From NCBI GenBank assembly GCA_003141715.1, contig PLNF01000098.1:1-52337 (forward strand): a stretch of 52,337 nt of DNA, given 5' to 3'. This document shows positions 43,443 to 52,059 of this stretch, piece by piece. This DNA is from Bacteroidales bacterium (GTDB lineage Bacteria; Bacteroidota; Bacteroidia; Bacteroidales; VadinHA17). The number at the start of each line of letters is the position of its first letter. Positions within the stretch are counted from its first letter, which is position 1. The notes beneath the pieces were generated by a model. That model had not been told where the DNA came from. It saw only the letters and a program-made list of their open reading frames with translations, and searched no databases. Made by a program: the position numbers and the translations under genes.

Positions 43443-46400
43443 ATGTCTCTTGAGAAATTCAAATTAGCCCTGGAAACATTCAGCAAGAGTGGCGAAATTT
43501 CTGAAAAGGAACGTAAGCATCTGTATAAGATCGGATTAAGTGCTGATCTCGATCCTGACACTATCGATATGATGATTGACAGCCAGATGAAGTTCGTTAG
43601 AAGCTCAGGATCCGGAGCGAAAATAAGTTCAGGAGGCTCGGGTTTCGACACAGAAAATGTTGTTAAAGAACCAGGATCGGGTTTTGCAACAGGGCAATCC
43701 TCAGGATCAGGTTTCGAATCAGGGAATTCCATGGGTATGTCCGGGGATGGTACTTTTTCATCAGCCAAATTTTCGAATGAAAAAGTTTTAGCTTCTCAGG
43801 GCAATATGAGTACAGTGTCGGAAGCTATGAAAGGTTCTCGCCATGTGATTATAAAACGCTTGCTTCCTAATGCTGATAATTTTGAGAAAAAACTTGAGTT
43901 GCTTTATAAAGAGTTTGAGTTTCTCTCAGCGCTGCAGCACGATAATATAGTTAGCGTTTATGATAAGGGAGAAGACGAAAAGAGTCCTTTTTATTACATG
44001 GAGAAAGTAAACGGAAATACACTTGAGAAAAAACTATCTGGAAGGAAAATGAATGGGGAGGAGATAAGAGATATATCTCTTAAAGTCCTCGATGCCCTAA
44101 AATATCTGCATGACAGGGGCATAATTCACCGGGACCTTAAACCAGCTAATATAATGGTAAATGATAAAACAAGCAGAGTAAAGCTGATTGACCTCGGGCT
44201 TGCATATTCTGATGAGTTTACAGATAACTTGTCCAAACCAGGGACCCCAAAGTATATGGCTCCTGAAATGAAAGGAGAGAACGACTTTGACAAAACAACA
44301 GATATCTATGCCTTTGGATTAATATTGCTGGAGATGTTTACCAAGGATATCAATCAGGATAATATTCCCAAGGTTAAACCCGTTGCATGGCAGAATGTAA
44401 TAAATAAATGCCTTAAACCTGAACCAAAAGCCCGTTATCAGTTTTGTCAGGAGATAATCGATGATATCAAGAAGCTGGGGGAACCTAAAGCTTCATCTGC
44501 CATTATTGATCAGAAGGAAAAAGCAATGACCCAGCTGCTCGATAAATATTTTGCAGATGGTATATTGAATAAGGAAGAGAAACAACTTCTGTTCACTAAA
44601 GCGGAAGAGATTGATTACCCGGCAGAAAAGCTTCAAATGGAAATTACTCGCCGAAAAAAAGAAGTAGCTATCAATCAGTGGGATGAGAAGCGCTGGCAGT
44701 GGGTTATCTTATTGATTGCTTTAGGATTGATCGCAGGTATAATGTTTTGTATATTTAAAGGTAAAGAATTCTGGTCATATTTATATATTCCGATTATATG
44801 GGCTCTTGTGTCTGCCTCGTTTGCGGTGGTGTTGAACCTTATAACAAAAAAGATACAAAAGCTTCCTTCAAATTACTCACCTGTTCTAATTATTATTCTC
44901 GTTTTACTGTACACAGGTTTAAATTCAGTTCCGTTTATCCCTGCACCTGTCCCGACTAAACTTTGTTCTAGCCCAGAAGATTGCCTTTCCAAAAACCTTT
45001 TTACCGAAGCAATACTTTATGCTGAACGCTACCCTAAAAAGAAGAAAACCGAAACACTTAAAAAAATTATAAAAACTGAATCTGCCACTTTGATCGAAGG
45101 GGACCAGTATGATGATGCTTTTAATTCTTTAAGCGTATTAAATCAAAAGGATAAGGAATATCCTGGTTACAAAATCAAGATTGCGTCTGACATCGTAAAT
45201 GCCCTGTTATGCAAGGAAGCACTTAATTCAAATATGATAATTAGGTATTTGTCAGAACTTAATATGAAAAGCAAGGATCCGATCCTGGAGAATTCAAGGG
45301 TGAATACTGTTAGAAATGCATTATTAATATTATTGAGTTATGCAAGCTATAACAAAGCTGCTTTGGAGTTTATAAAAACATTACCGGCTGATCAGAAGTT
45401 CAGTACAATTTTAACTCTAATAGAATATCAGGATGATAAAAGTTTTCAATCAATTAATTCGGAACTGGCTGGACTTTATACTAGCTCATTATCTGAAATT
45501 GACGAGAAATTAAGAATTGAAGATATCCAGATGCTGGCAGACTTTTGTACCAAAATCTACAAGCAGAGGAATAATGATTCAAATATTCTGATGAAGGAAG
45601 TCATAAATGGAATTCAACTTCTTGATAAATCTGACAGGTTAAAAATGTATGTGCTGATTCTTAAGACCCCTGATGTCATTACCCCCTTTATGAGCCAGAT
45701 TGCTGGGGATATTGCCCAGGAAGTAGTAAATACTCCTTCGGAATGTCCTGCTGTAATTGATGAAGTTATTGCCTTAAGCGACAAAGTATTTTCTGAATAT
45801 AAAGACTCTCAGTCTAAATTTCTCATTGACCAAGCGATTGGATTAAGCTTGTATCTGGACCCAAAATTAAAGGTTGAAAAGATGAATATGATACTCGATA
45901 AATGCCTTATGAAAAATTATATTGATTTGGCAAATAAATGCGCAATGAATTTGCCTGAGAAATTTGCAATAGATAACAGGACAATTGAAATTAAAAAAGG
46001 GTTATTCAGATCAGCAAAAACCAGATACGATGACGCAGTGAAACAATTATTACCCGGTGAAGAAATTGAACCATTTAAGGGGGGAAACGAAGACTACACT
46101 ATTACCAAGTACCAGAATATAAGGGCAGAAGCAAAGCGTCGCATTAGGAATTATTCTTATTCTGGTTCTCAAAGATCAAGGTTGGCAGAAACCGGTAATA
46201 ACAATATGCTTATTTCTAAAAAAGTATTAATTCTTAGTAATGCAAGATATATAGGGGAAACAAACTCTGGCAAGGCTGAAGGACTGGGAACAGTTTACTA
46301 TTTTGATGGCACATGGTTCTATGGGACATTTAAAGATCAAAAAAAGAACGGAAAGGGAACTCTTTATATGAAAGATGTCTCAAAATTAGAAGGAGAATGG

Positions 46401-46493
46401 ACTAATGACCTATTGAATGGATTAGCAATAAGATCCAAAGCCAACGGAGAAACAGAAGCTGTTAATTACCATATCGGGGAAGCCGTTAAATGA
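43443..46493 (+). CDS. Membrane Ser/Thr kinase with (G)SGF linker and C-terminal MORN repeats
   Basis: A 1016-aa protein and clear paralogue of the preceding kinase. N-terminal helical domain with 'SGEISEKERKHLYKIG'; three GSGF motifs in ~55-100; kinase with VIIK (~136), HRDLKPAN (~227), DLG and MAPE; a second helical copy ('FADGILNKEEKQLLFTKAEE'); and membrane helices at ~418-505. A long helical region then leads to two or three MORN repeats (~934-998, 'GTVYYFDGTWFYGTFKDQ'), usual as membrane- or protein-binding strips. It is the last gene of the plus-strand operon, just before a bidirectional terminator. Confidence 0.87.
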   Translation: MSLEKFKLALETFSKSGEISEKERKHLYKIGLSADLDPDTIDMMIDSQMKFVRSSGSGAKISSGGSGFDTENVVKEPGSGFATGQSSGSGFESGNSMGMSGDGTFSSAKFSNEKVLASQGNMSTVSEAMKGSRHVIIKRLLPNADNFEKKLELLYKEFEFLSALQHDNIVSVYDKGEDEKSPFYYMEKVNGNTLEKKLSGRKMNGEEIRDISLKVLDALKYLHDRGIIHRDLKPANIMVNDKTSRVKLIDLGLAYSDEFTDNLSKPGTPKYMAPEMKGENDFDKTTDIYAFGLILLEMFTKDINQDNIPKVKPVAWQNVINKCLKPEPKARYQFCQEIIDDIKKLGEPKASSAIIDQKEKAMTQLLDKYFADGILNKEEKQLLFTKAEEIDYPAEKLQMEITRRKKEVAINQWDEKRWQWVILLIALGLIAGIMFCIFKGKEFWSYLYIPIIWALVSASFAVVLNLITKKIQKLPSNYSPVLIIILVLLYTGLNSVPFIPAPVPTKLCSSPEDCLSKNLFTEAILYAERYPKKKKTETLKKIIKTESATLIEGDQYDDAFNSLSVLNQKDKEYPGYKIKIASDIVNALLCKEALNSNMIIRYLSELNMKSKDPILENSRVNTVRNALLILLSYASYNKAALEFIKTLPADQKFSTILTLIEYQDDKSFQSINSELAGLYTSSLSEIDEKLRIEDIQMLADFCTKIYKQRNNDSNILMKEVINGIQLLDKSDRLKMYVLILKTPDVITPFMSQIAGDIAQEVVNTPSECPAVIDEVIALSDKVFSEYKDSQSKFLIDQAIGLSLYLDPKLKVEKMNMILDKCLMKNYIDLANKCAMNLPEKFAIDNRTIEIKKGLFRSAKTRYDDAVKQLLPGEEIEPFKGGNEDYTITKYQNIRAEAKRRIRNYSYSGSQRSRLAETGNNNMLISKKVLILSNARYIGETNSGKAEGLGTVYYFDGTWFYGTFKDQKKNGKGTLYMKDVSKLEGEWTNDLLNGLAIRSKANGETEAVNYHIGEAVK

Positions 46494-46554
46494 AATGTTG
46501 ATCTCTTTGTCAAAAGAATTAATGATCTGAAAGTCATGAGATTATAAGGAAAAC

Positions 46555-46585
46555 AAAATGCATTGATCACAAATCAATGCATTTT
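46555..46585. terminator. Bidirectional terminator between the convergent operons
   Basis: AAAATGCATTGAT (46555-46567), loop CACAA, ATCAATGCATTTT (46573-46585), followed by T/C-rich DNA. The stem is a perfect 13 bp with A runs on one side and T runs on the other, so it works in both directions. It lies 61 bp past the MORN-kinase stop and 27 bp past the end of the bactofilin-like gene. Confidence 0.9.
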
Positions 46586-46612
46586 TCTAATTATACATGG
46601 TAATAATTAACA

Positions 46613-47542
46613 TCAATTAGGAAAAGCAATATCCAGGAGTATCCTTTCAACTCCAAGTTCTTTATCCCATACTTTTTGAGATTCTTCTTTTGAGCTAGAG
46701 TCAAGATGCTCATACTTAGATAACTCGGTTAAAAGAATTTTGACTTTTTGAATATCACTTTCTATAGAGTGGAAATTCAAAGCCCTTTTTGCCAAGTTAA
46801 GAAGATAATAAACTTCTCCGTTAACTGTTGAATCCTGGAAAACATCGCTGGGAAATATTCTGGCTTTTGATTTTAAAAGTTTCCTGTAATAATTGATAAC
46901 GCCATTTTCTTCAACACTCTCCGATATAAGAGGAAGATAGTGTACTTCAGCAGTTTTCCCATCATCGGAAGTTTCAAATTCAAATGGTGAACTCGAAATC
47001 GCGAATGGGAGCCACCAGCCATTTATCCCGACTATTTTTGCCTTTCCGGCCTGGAATGAACCGAATATTGAATTCTCTATTCTAAGCATTTCATCAACAA
47101 AAATAGCTCCAAGAACAATAGAATTTACTATTGATACTTGTTTCGCCCTGATATTCCCAAAAACCAGTGCATTTTCCAGTTTAATATAATTACTGATAAT
47201 ATCTCCTTTTACCACAACTCCCGCTTTATTCAAATCTCCTATAACGCTCTCTTCAGGAGGTTTATTGGTTTCCATTATAGCAATTGACATAGTAGCATTG
47301 ATTCCGGACATGAACCTTATTGGATTGCCCGGAATAGATCCTGCTTCAAGAGTTATCTCTTCGGTAGCTAATACTGGTCCATTAACGGTACCAACCCCTA
47401 TATTTTTAATATTCTGAGCAAATATGCCACCATTGACAGTAAATGGGCCTCTCAAAATAAGATTTCGTAACAATTCAGATTGCGTCGAAGGATAAAAATT
47501 CCCGTTTACTTCGTTTTGTAGTTCTACGTTATTAGGATCCAT
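46613..47542 (-). CDS. Bactofilin-like beta-solenoid protein
   Basis: A 309-aa protein with repeating short strands and hydrophobic spacing in residues ~25-170: 'GPFTVNGGIFAQNIKNIG', 'GDIISNYIKLENALVFGNI', 'GAIFVDEMLRIENSIFGS'. This is the pattern of a right-handed beta-helix as in bactofilins (polymer-forming cytoskeletal proteins), though longer than the usual ~150-200 aa. The C-terminal ~100 residues are helical. No signal peptide is seen, so it should be cytoplasmic. It is the last gene of the minus-strand operon, 5 bp after the coiled-coil gene. The family call is moderate. Confidence 0.65.
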   Translation of the reverse strand: MDPNNVELQNEVNGNFYPSTQSELLRNLILRGPFTVNGGIFAQNIKNIGVGTVNGPVLATEEITLEAGSIPGNPIRFMSGINATMSIAIMETNKPPEESVIGDLNKAGVVVKGDIISNYIKLENALVFGNIRAKQVSIVNSIVLGAIFVDEMLRIENSIFGSFQAGKAKIVGINGWWLPFAISSSPFEFETSDDGKTAEVHYLPLISESVEENGVINYYRKLLKSKARIFPSDVFQDSTVNGEVYYLLNLAKRALNFHSIESDIQKVKILLTELSKYEHLDSSSKEESQKVWDKELGVERILLDIAFPN

Positions 47543-47547
47543 AATTT

Positions 47548-48564
47548 TTATTTTTTAGCAGATTCAATGGTTAAAGGAGGATTATTCTTAAGCGAAACTA
47601 TGAGGAATTTCATATATTCCTCACTAATGAAACCTTGCTTTGCACATTCATTAAGATTATTTTCCATATTGCTAATCTCATTTTCAGACATATTTCTCCA
47701 GGTAACCCTGGAGGCCATCTTACTCATATCAACATTTGTTCTTTGAGTAAGCTGAACTTTAACTCTATCATTATCCTTCGTGCCAGAATAAATATCGCAA
47801 TTAAAGAATACCTTATCATTATCTGATTCCAATATAGTTACAGGCAATTCAATAGGACCACTGAATCTGAATGAGTCAGACTTTATATTTTGAACGGCAA
47901 AATCAAATGCAGCCCTGTTAGATTCAAATTCAGCGATTTTGACATCAACTGCCTTTAATAGATTTGTTAAGATCTCTTCACGCTTTGATTTTATCTTATC
48001 AATTGTGGCGGTTGAATTATTGAATAATTCAATATGCTGGCTTTTTAATCTCAGGTAGATGGTTTTAAGATAGTGCAATTCCCACACCTCAAATATGTAT
48101 TTCCCTAGGCGAGTAATGTCTTTTACGTAGCTGTCCTTCACCTGCTCATTGGCTGTGTCGAATTTGTTATTGATTTTCGCCAGGCGTGTAAAGGTTTTTG
48201 TGTGTTCTTTCTTTATTCTCTGGAAAGCAGTATGAATCAAGGAAATATCTTCTGATAGGTTGGATATATGTTCCAGGATGTTTGTCTGTGCATCTACCTC
48301 AATTGTCCTCGTAATTTCATTTTTTACAGATGTAAGACGCTCAAGCTCGATAACCATCTGAGCCATTAGATCTCTGTTCAGAGCTGAAATGCCACCGCTG
48401 ACACTGCTTAATCCACTATTAACATTGCCTAGGCCATTGCTTGTGGTAGTGTTAAGAGTTCGAATATCATTTTTAAGTTGACCAATGATCTCTGAAATTC
48501 CATCAACCATTATTTTCATTGATCTTGTATCAATTACTGCTGATAGTGTAGTACCTTCTGCCAT
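47548..48564 (-). CDS. Soluble coiled-coil protein
   Basis: A 338-aa protein without a signal or membrane helix. The first ~60 residues contain a Ser/Gly/Asn-rich spacer ('NTTTSNGLGNVNSGLSSVSG'). Residues ~65-235 are long amphipathic helices with heptad character. The last ~100 residues form a compact, mixed domain. It shows no recognised family. Lying between the membrane coiled-coil protein and the bactofilin-like protein, with gaps of 27 and 5 bp, it is probably a structural adaptor. Confidence 0.65.
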   Translation of the reverse strand: MAEGTTLSAVIDTRSMKIMVDGISEIIGQLKNDIRTLNTTTSNGLGNVNSGLSSVSGGISALNRDLMAQMVIELERLTSVKNEITRTIEVDAQTNILEHISNLSEDISLIHTAFQRIKKEHTKTFTRLAKINNKFDTANEQVKDSYVKDITRLGKYIFEVWELHYLKTIYLRLKSQHIELFNNSTATIDKIKSKREEILTNLLKAVDVKIAEFESNRAAFDFAVQNIKSDSFRFSGPIELPVTILESDNDKVFFNCDIYSGTKDNDRVKVQLTQRTNVDMSKMASRVTWRNMSENEISNMENNLNECAKQGFISEEYMKFLIVSLKNNPPLTIESAKK

Positions 48565-48591
48565 AGATATAGTATTTTCAGATTTTAAAAT

Positions 48592-50481
48592 TTACTTCTG
48601 TGTTAAATAAAACTTTTCCTTGTTCCTGACCTGGAGAGTATAATCTTTGAGATCACCCCTGACAAGCATTACGCTTTCTGGTTCTTTTTCCAGATTAGCC
48701 TCCATTGTGTCGGCTTCTTGGAAAACTGTTTCAACTTTGACTTCATCAGAGGCAAGATAGGATTTCATCCTGCTGATAGTACTACTATTGAGAATATCCT
48801 GGGAAGTGTAAAAGTCCATTGATAATTTAAGTTTTTGCTCACCAACTCTGGCTTTTACTGCACTCTCTTCAAGCCTGTTCCTAATAGGTCTGAGCTCTTC
48901 GGTAAAGATCTTTACCTCTTCACGTAATTCTGAATTCTCCTGTTTTTTATTTTCTCTGAGTTCCAGCTCTTTTTCCCTTATTATTCTTACTTTCTCATCA
49001 TGTTTTTCAAGCCACAATTTATCCCAGATTGGATTAATAAGGTCTTCCTTGATTTTCAGGATCCGTGATTTTAAAGCTTCCACATCAGTAAACTCTTCTC
49101 CTGTAAGCTGACAAATCCATTTCTTCTTAAATGTATTATAAAACAATATAGCATTCTTGTAATGTTTTGAATTCTCTTCCTCTTCATCTGGTGCTATCTC
49201 AAGAGACATATCCTTAATCAGATCTGCATATTTATCATATCTTTTCTGCAGGTAAGAATTCAGTTCTGAATTTGTTATCTTTTCATTTTCCGGCATATTC
49301 TTGAGTATACCCTTAACTTTTGCCTGAATATCCCTTAATTTGATCATGTCGTCTTTCTTATAAAAGGATTCAAATTCAGCGACTTCAATTTTATCAAAAT
49401 CATTACCATCGTACTTTCTGATAGAATTTTCAAGTAGTTTTGATCCGCTTAACTTCGGATTATAAAATCTGGTAAGCGGGAAATCATATATATCTTCTAT
49501 TTCTTCCACACTTTTCAGGAGGACATCATTTATAGAATAATTCCGATTATCAGTCAGGCTAAAGGATAGATCATCCATCTCTTTATAAACGCTTCTTATA
49601 AGCATCTCAATTTTTTGGTAGCCGAATGACTTAACTATTTCAACCTCAGAATTTGTCATCCTTAATTTGTCAGTGAATGTGCTTCTGTCTCTTGAAGTCA
49701 TCACGGATATTAAATCATTAGAGACATCGCGGAACTTAGGTTCAAGGTCTTTTATGATTGTAGGAATTTTGTCATCTTTCTCATAAATAGGCAGGTTAAT
49801 GTTAATTACTGAGCAATCAGTAACAAGCTCATCAAGAAGATTCAATATATCTTCAACATCTTTTTCAATCCCGGTTAAATAAATAGTATCTGAAAATTCA
49901 CTTTCTTGTCCCGGAGGAAGCAGAACTGGAAAATCTTTGTTTAATTTTGATCTCCGGTCCATTAGTTCTGTAAGCTTGTTTTCGCAATTTTCTATCAAAG
50001 AGCAATTAATGCTCGAATTGTCTATGATTTCTGAAACATCTGTAATCAATGAACCATCTCCGAATGGCAAAATTTCAGCGCAATAGTTTACGGTTCCGAT
50101 TTTCTTAACCAATTGAGGCATTTTTGCATTCAGCTCTTTAACAAGCCGATCTCTGTCTGCCTTTAAGCCATCCAGCTTCTCTTTATTTGTTTTATAACTA
50201 AAGTAAAGCCAGATGGCACCTGCTAAAAGTACCACCAGCAGGAAGTAACTTACCACAAAAGCAAGAATAATCCCTGCTAAACAAACAATTGAAGGTAATA
50301 TCCAGTATTTATTATTTTTAATCTCTTCTTCCTGTTTTTTAACAGAAAGCAAGCTTTTTTGCAGTTTTGCATAATGTTCAGTTATGGCATTATGATTTTC
50401 AAGTGCAAAAAGAAGTGCAACATCCATCCCCTTTTCAAGGGGTTGTTCTTTGTAAAAAATTGAGGAGGGAATTGATTTCAT
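48592..50481 (-). CDS. Membrane-anchored coiled-coil protein
   Basis: A 629-aa protein with a short N-terminal cytoplasmic part. Two adjacent membrane helices at ~59-97 come next ('VCLAGIILAFVVSYFLLVVL'). Long, charged helices with coiled-coil character then fill most of the rest (~100-600), interrupted by a Pro/Asp-rich region around 190-250. Together with the kinase upstream (23 bp gap) it looks like a scaffold that tethers a complex to the inner membrane. No known domain. Confidence 0.65.
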   Translation of the reverse strand: MKSIPSSIFYKEQPLEKGMDVALLFALENHNAITEHYAKLQKSLLSVKKQEEEIKNNKYWILPSIVCLAGIILAFVVSYFLLVVLLAGAIWLYFSYKTNKEKLDGLKADRDRLVKELNAKMPQLVKKIGTVNYCAEILPFGDGSLITDVSEIIDNSSINCSLIENCENKLTELMDRRSKLNKDFPVLLPPGQESEFSDTIYLTGIEKDVEDILNLLDELVTDCSVININLPIYEKDDKIPTIIKDLEPKFRDVSNDLISVMTSRDRSTFTDKLRMTNSEVEIVKSFGYQKIEMLIRSVYKEMDDLSFSLTDNRNYSINDVLLKSVEEIEDIYDFPLTRFYNPKLSGSKLLENSIRKYDGNDFDKIEVAEFESFYKKDDMIKLRDIQAKVKGILKNMPENEKITNSELNSYLQKRYDKYADLIKDMSLEIAPDEEEENSKHYKNAILFYNTFKKKWICQLTGEEFTDVEALKSRILKIKEDLINPIWDKLWLEKHDEKVRIIREKELELRENKKQENSELREEVKIFTEELRPIRNRLEESAVKARVGEQKLKLSMDFYTSQDILNSSTISRMKSYLASDEVKVETVFQEADTMEANLEKEPESVMLVRGDLKDYTLQVRNKEKFYLTQK

Positions 50482-50504
50482 ATCTATAGGAGGTAATTAT
50501 TGAT

Positions 50505-51884
50505 TTATTGCAAGTAAAATGAATCAGTAAAATTTTTGGCAATCCTGGAATACTCTAATGTTATTTTATAGTTCTTGCTGGTATCGGAAATGAGTATGTT
50601 AAACTCTTTCCTGAAAGAAGTACCCTGAAAAAGAAGTTTATTATTTCCGTTAGCAGCATCGACTGATACATTAAAGCCCCTTTTAATGGAGACTTTTTCT
50701 ATTAATCGATTGTTAAAGAAAAGATCAACCAGAAGGTCCCCCGGTAAACTAGCTCCGAAAAATTGAATCGAGATCTTACCATAATCCCTTTTAGTCATAT
50801 TGGGCCGAGGATTGAAATTAGTTCCCGGAGATATTAATGTTGCTTCAGATTGATAGTTCTGGAATGCTGATTTATTTATTACTATCTCTTTTAAACTGTT
50901 TAATCGCTCAATATTTTCAATATCCTTAATTATTTCTGAACAATAGTTGTAACGATCATTTTTAATATTTTCAATACATTTGGAGATAATCACTTTCCAT
51001 TCCTCGTTTTTTATTTCATTTGCCTTTACCCTATCTGTGGAGCGAGTGAACATTTCGAGTAGGATAATACCAAATGAATAAATATCTGCTCTTCGATCTA
51101 TTTCAGACTGTCCAGTTTTCATCTCAGGAGCCATATATTTAGGAGTACCTGCATTCGCAATATTATCGACCATTGAATCTGAATAAGCAAGTCCCAAATC
51201 AATCAGTTTAACATTATCTCCAATTGTGGTGATCAAAATATTGTCTGGTTTTAGATCACGGTGAACTACCTGGCTTTTATGCAGATAGCCAATTACATCT
51301 AATAATTCCAGTGATATTCTGGTAATATCCTTCTCATTAATACCCGAAGATATTAATATCGATAGAGGAGTTCCATCAACATAATCCATCACAATATAGG
51401 GACCATTTTCATCGCTCCCTTTCTCGTTCATCACTACCAGATTAGGATGATCGAGTTTTATTCCATTTGTATATTCTTTAAAGAACAGTTCTATTCTCTT
51501 CTCATCATGTAAAAATTCTTTCTTTAATCGTTTGATTATTACTTTTTTAATTTTATCCTGACGAGCGAAATATACATCGCTCATTGCACCCTGGAATATA
51601 GTTTTAGTAATATCGGTATATTTTTCTCCTGCTTTATTACTATTGTTGAAGAGATTTCCTGCAGATTGATTCTGGAAATTTGTAAAACCAGAACCTCCTA
51701 AATATTCTGATTTTTCTAATTCTTTCAAATCTTCATTCAGAGAAGGTTCGTTTTGTACAAAACCGGAACTTTCTTCTGGTTTATCTGGTTCAGATTTTAA
51801 AACAAAACCCGATCCGCTTTCCTCGGGTGTAATCGGTGAAAGTAATTTTGAAAGATTTGGATAATATATATTCACAAAAACCAT
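50505..51884 (-). CDS. Soluble Ser/Thr kinase with (G)SGF repeats and C-terminal beta domain
   Basis: A 459-aa protein, first gene of the minus-strand operon. Residues ~20-70 carry three SGF motifs (GSGFVLK, SSGFVQN, GSGFTNF), like the two plus-strand kinases, but the helical GEIS-type domain is missing. The kinase domain has VIIKRL (~117), HRDLKPDN (~203), DLG, and MAPE. It has no membrane helix. The last ~100 residues are strand-rich ('LLVDLFFNNRLIEKVSIKRG'), perhaps a ligand- or filament-binding domain. The promoter at 52029-52059 gives it a 5' leader of about 140 nt. Confidence 0.85.
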   Translation of the reverse strand: MVFVNIYYPNLSKLLSPITPEESGSGFVLKSEPDKPEESSGFVQNEPSLNEDLKELEKSEYLGGSGFTNFQNQSAGNLFNNSNKAGEKYTDITKTIFQGAMSDVYFARQDKIKKVIIKRLKKEFLHDEKRIELFFKEYTNGIKLDHPNLVVMNEKGSDENGPYIVMDYVDGTPLSILISSGINEKDITRISLELLDVIGYLHKSQVVHRDLKPDNILITTIGDNVKLIDLGLAYSDSMVDNIANAGTPKYMAPEMKTGQSEIDRRADIYSFGIILLEMFTRSTDRVKANEIKNEEWKVIISKCIENIKNDRYNYCSEIIKDIENIERLNSLKEIVINKSAFQNYQSEATLISPGTNFNPRPNMTKRDYGKISIQFFGASLPGDLLVDLFFNNRLIEKVSIKRGFNVSVDAANGNNKLLFQGTSFRKEFNILISDTSKNYKITLEYSRIAKNFTDSFYLQ

Positions 51885-52028
51885 AGTTCTCGTGATACTA
51901 ATTCTTAAAGAAATATAAACAAAAAATTACCTGAATACATTGCTTTAAGAATTTATTGATCTGAGATTCAAGAATGTTTGTAACAGTTAAAAGGGGTATC
52001 AAATAATTTTTAAAACAAGTAAGTTAAC

Positions 52029-52059
52029 CAAATATAGAAAAAATATTTTGTTAATCAAA
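52029..52059 (-). promoter_or_regulatory. Bacteroidota promoter of the minus-strand kinase operon
   Basis: On the minus strand TTTG (52059-52056), a 19-bp spacer, then TATATTTG (52036-52029). This is a textbook match to the -33/-7 promoter described for Bacteroides. Transcription would start near 52022, ~140 nt before the kinase start. The rest of the end of the window, 52060-52337, shows no gene, repeat or other signal that I can support. Confidence 0.7.

Noticed and set aside
43343-43768. 141-codon minus-strand ORF rich in Pro, Asp and Glu
   Set aside because: It is the complement of the GSGF-coding repeats of the second kinase, which explains its repeated PDPE-like pattern.
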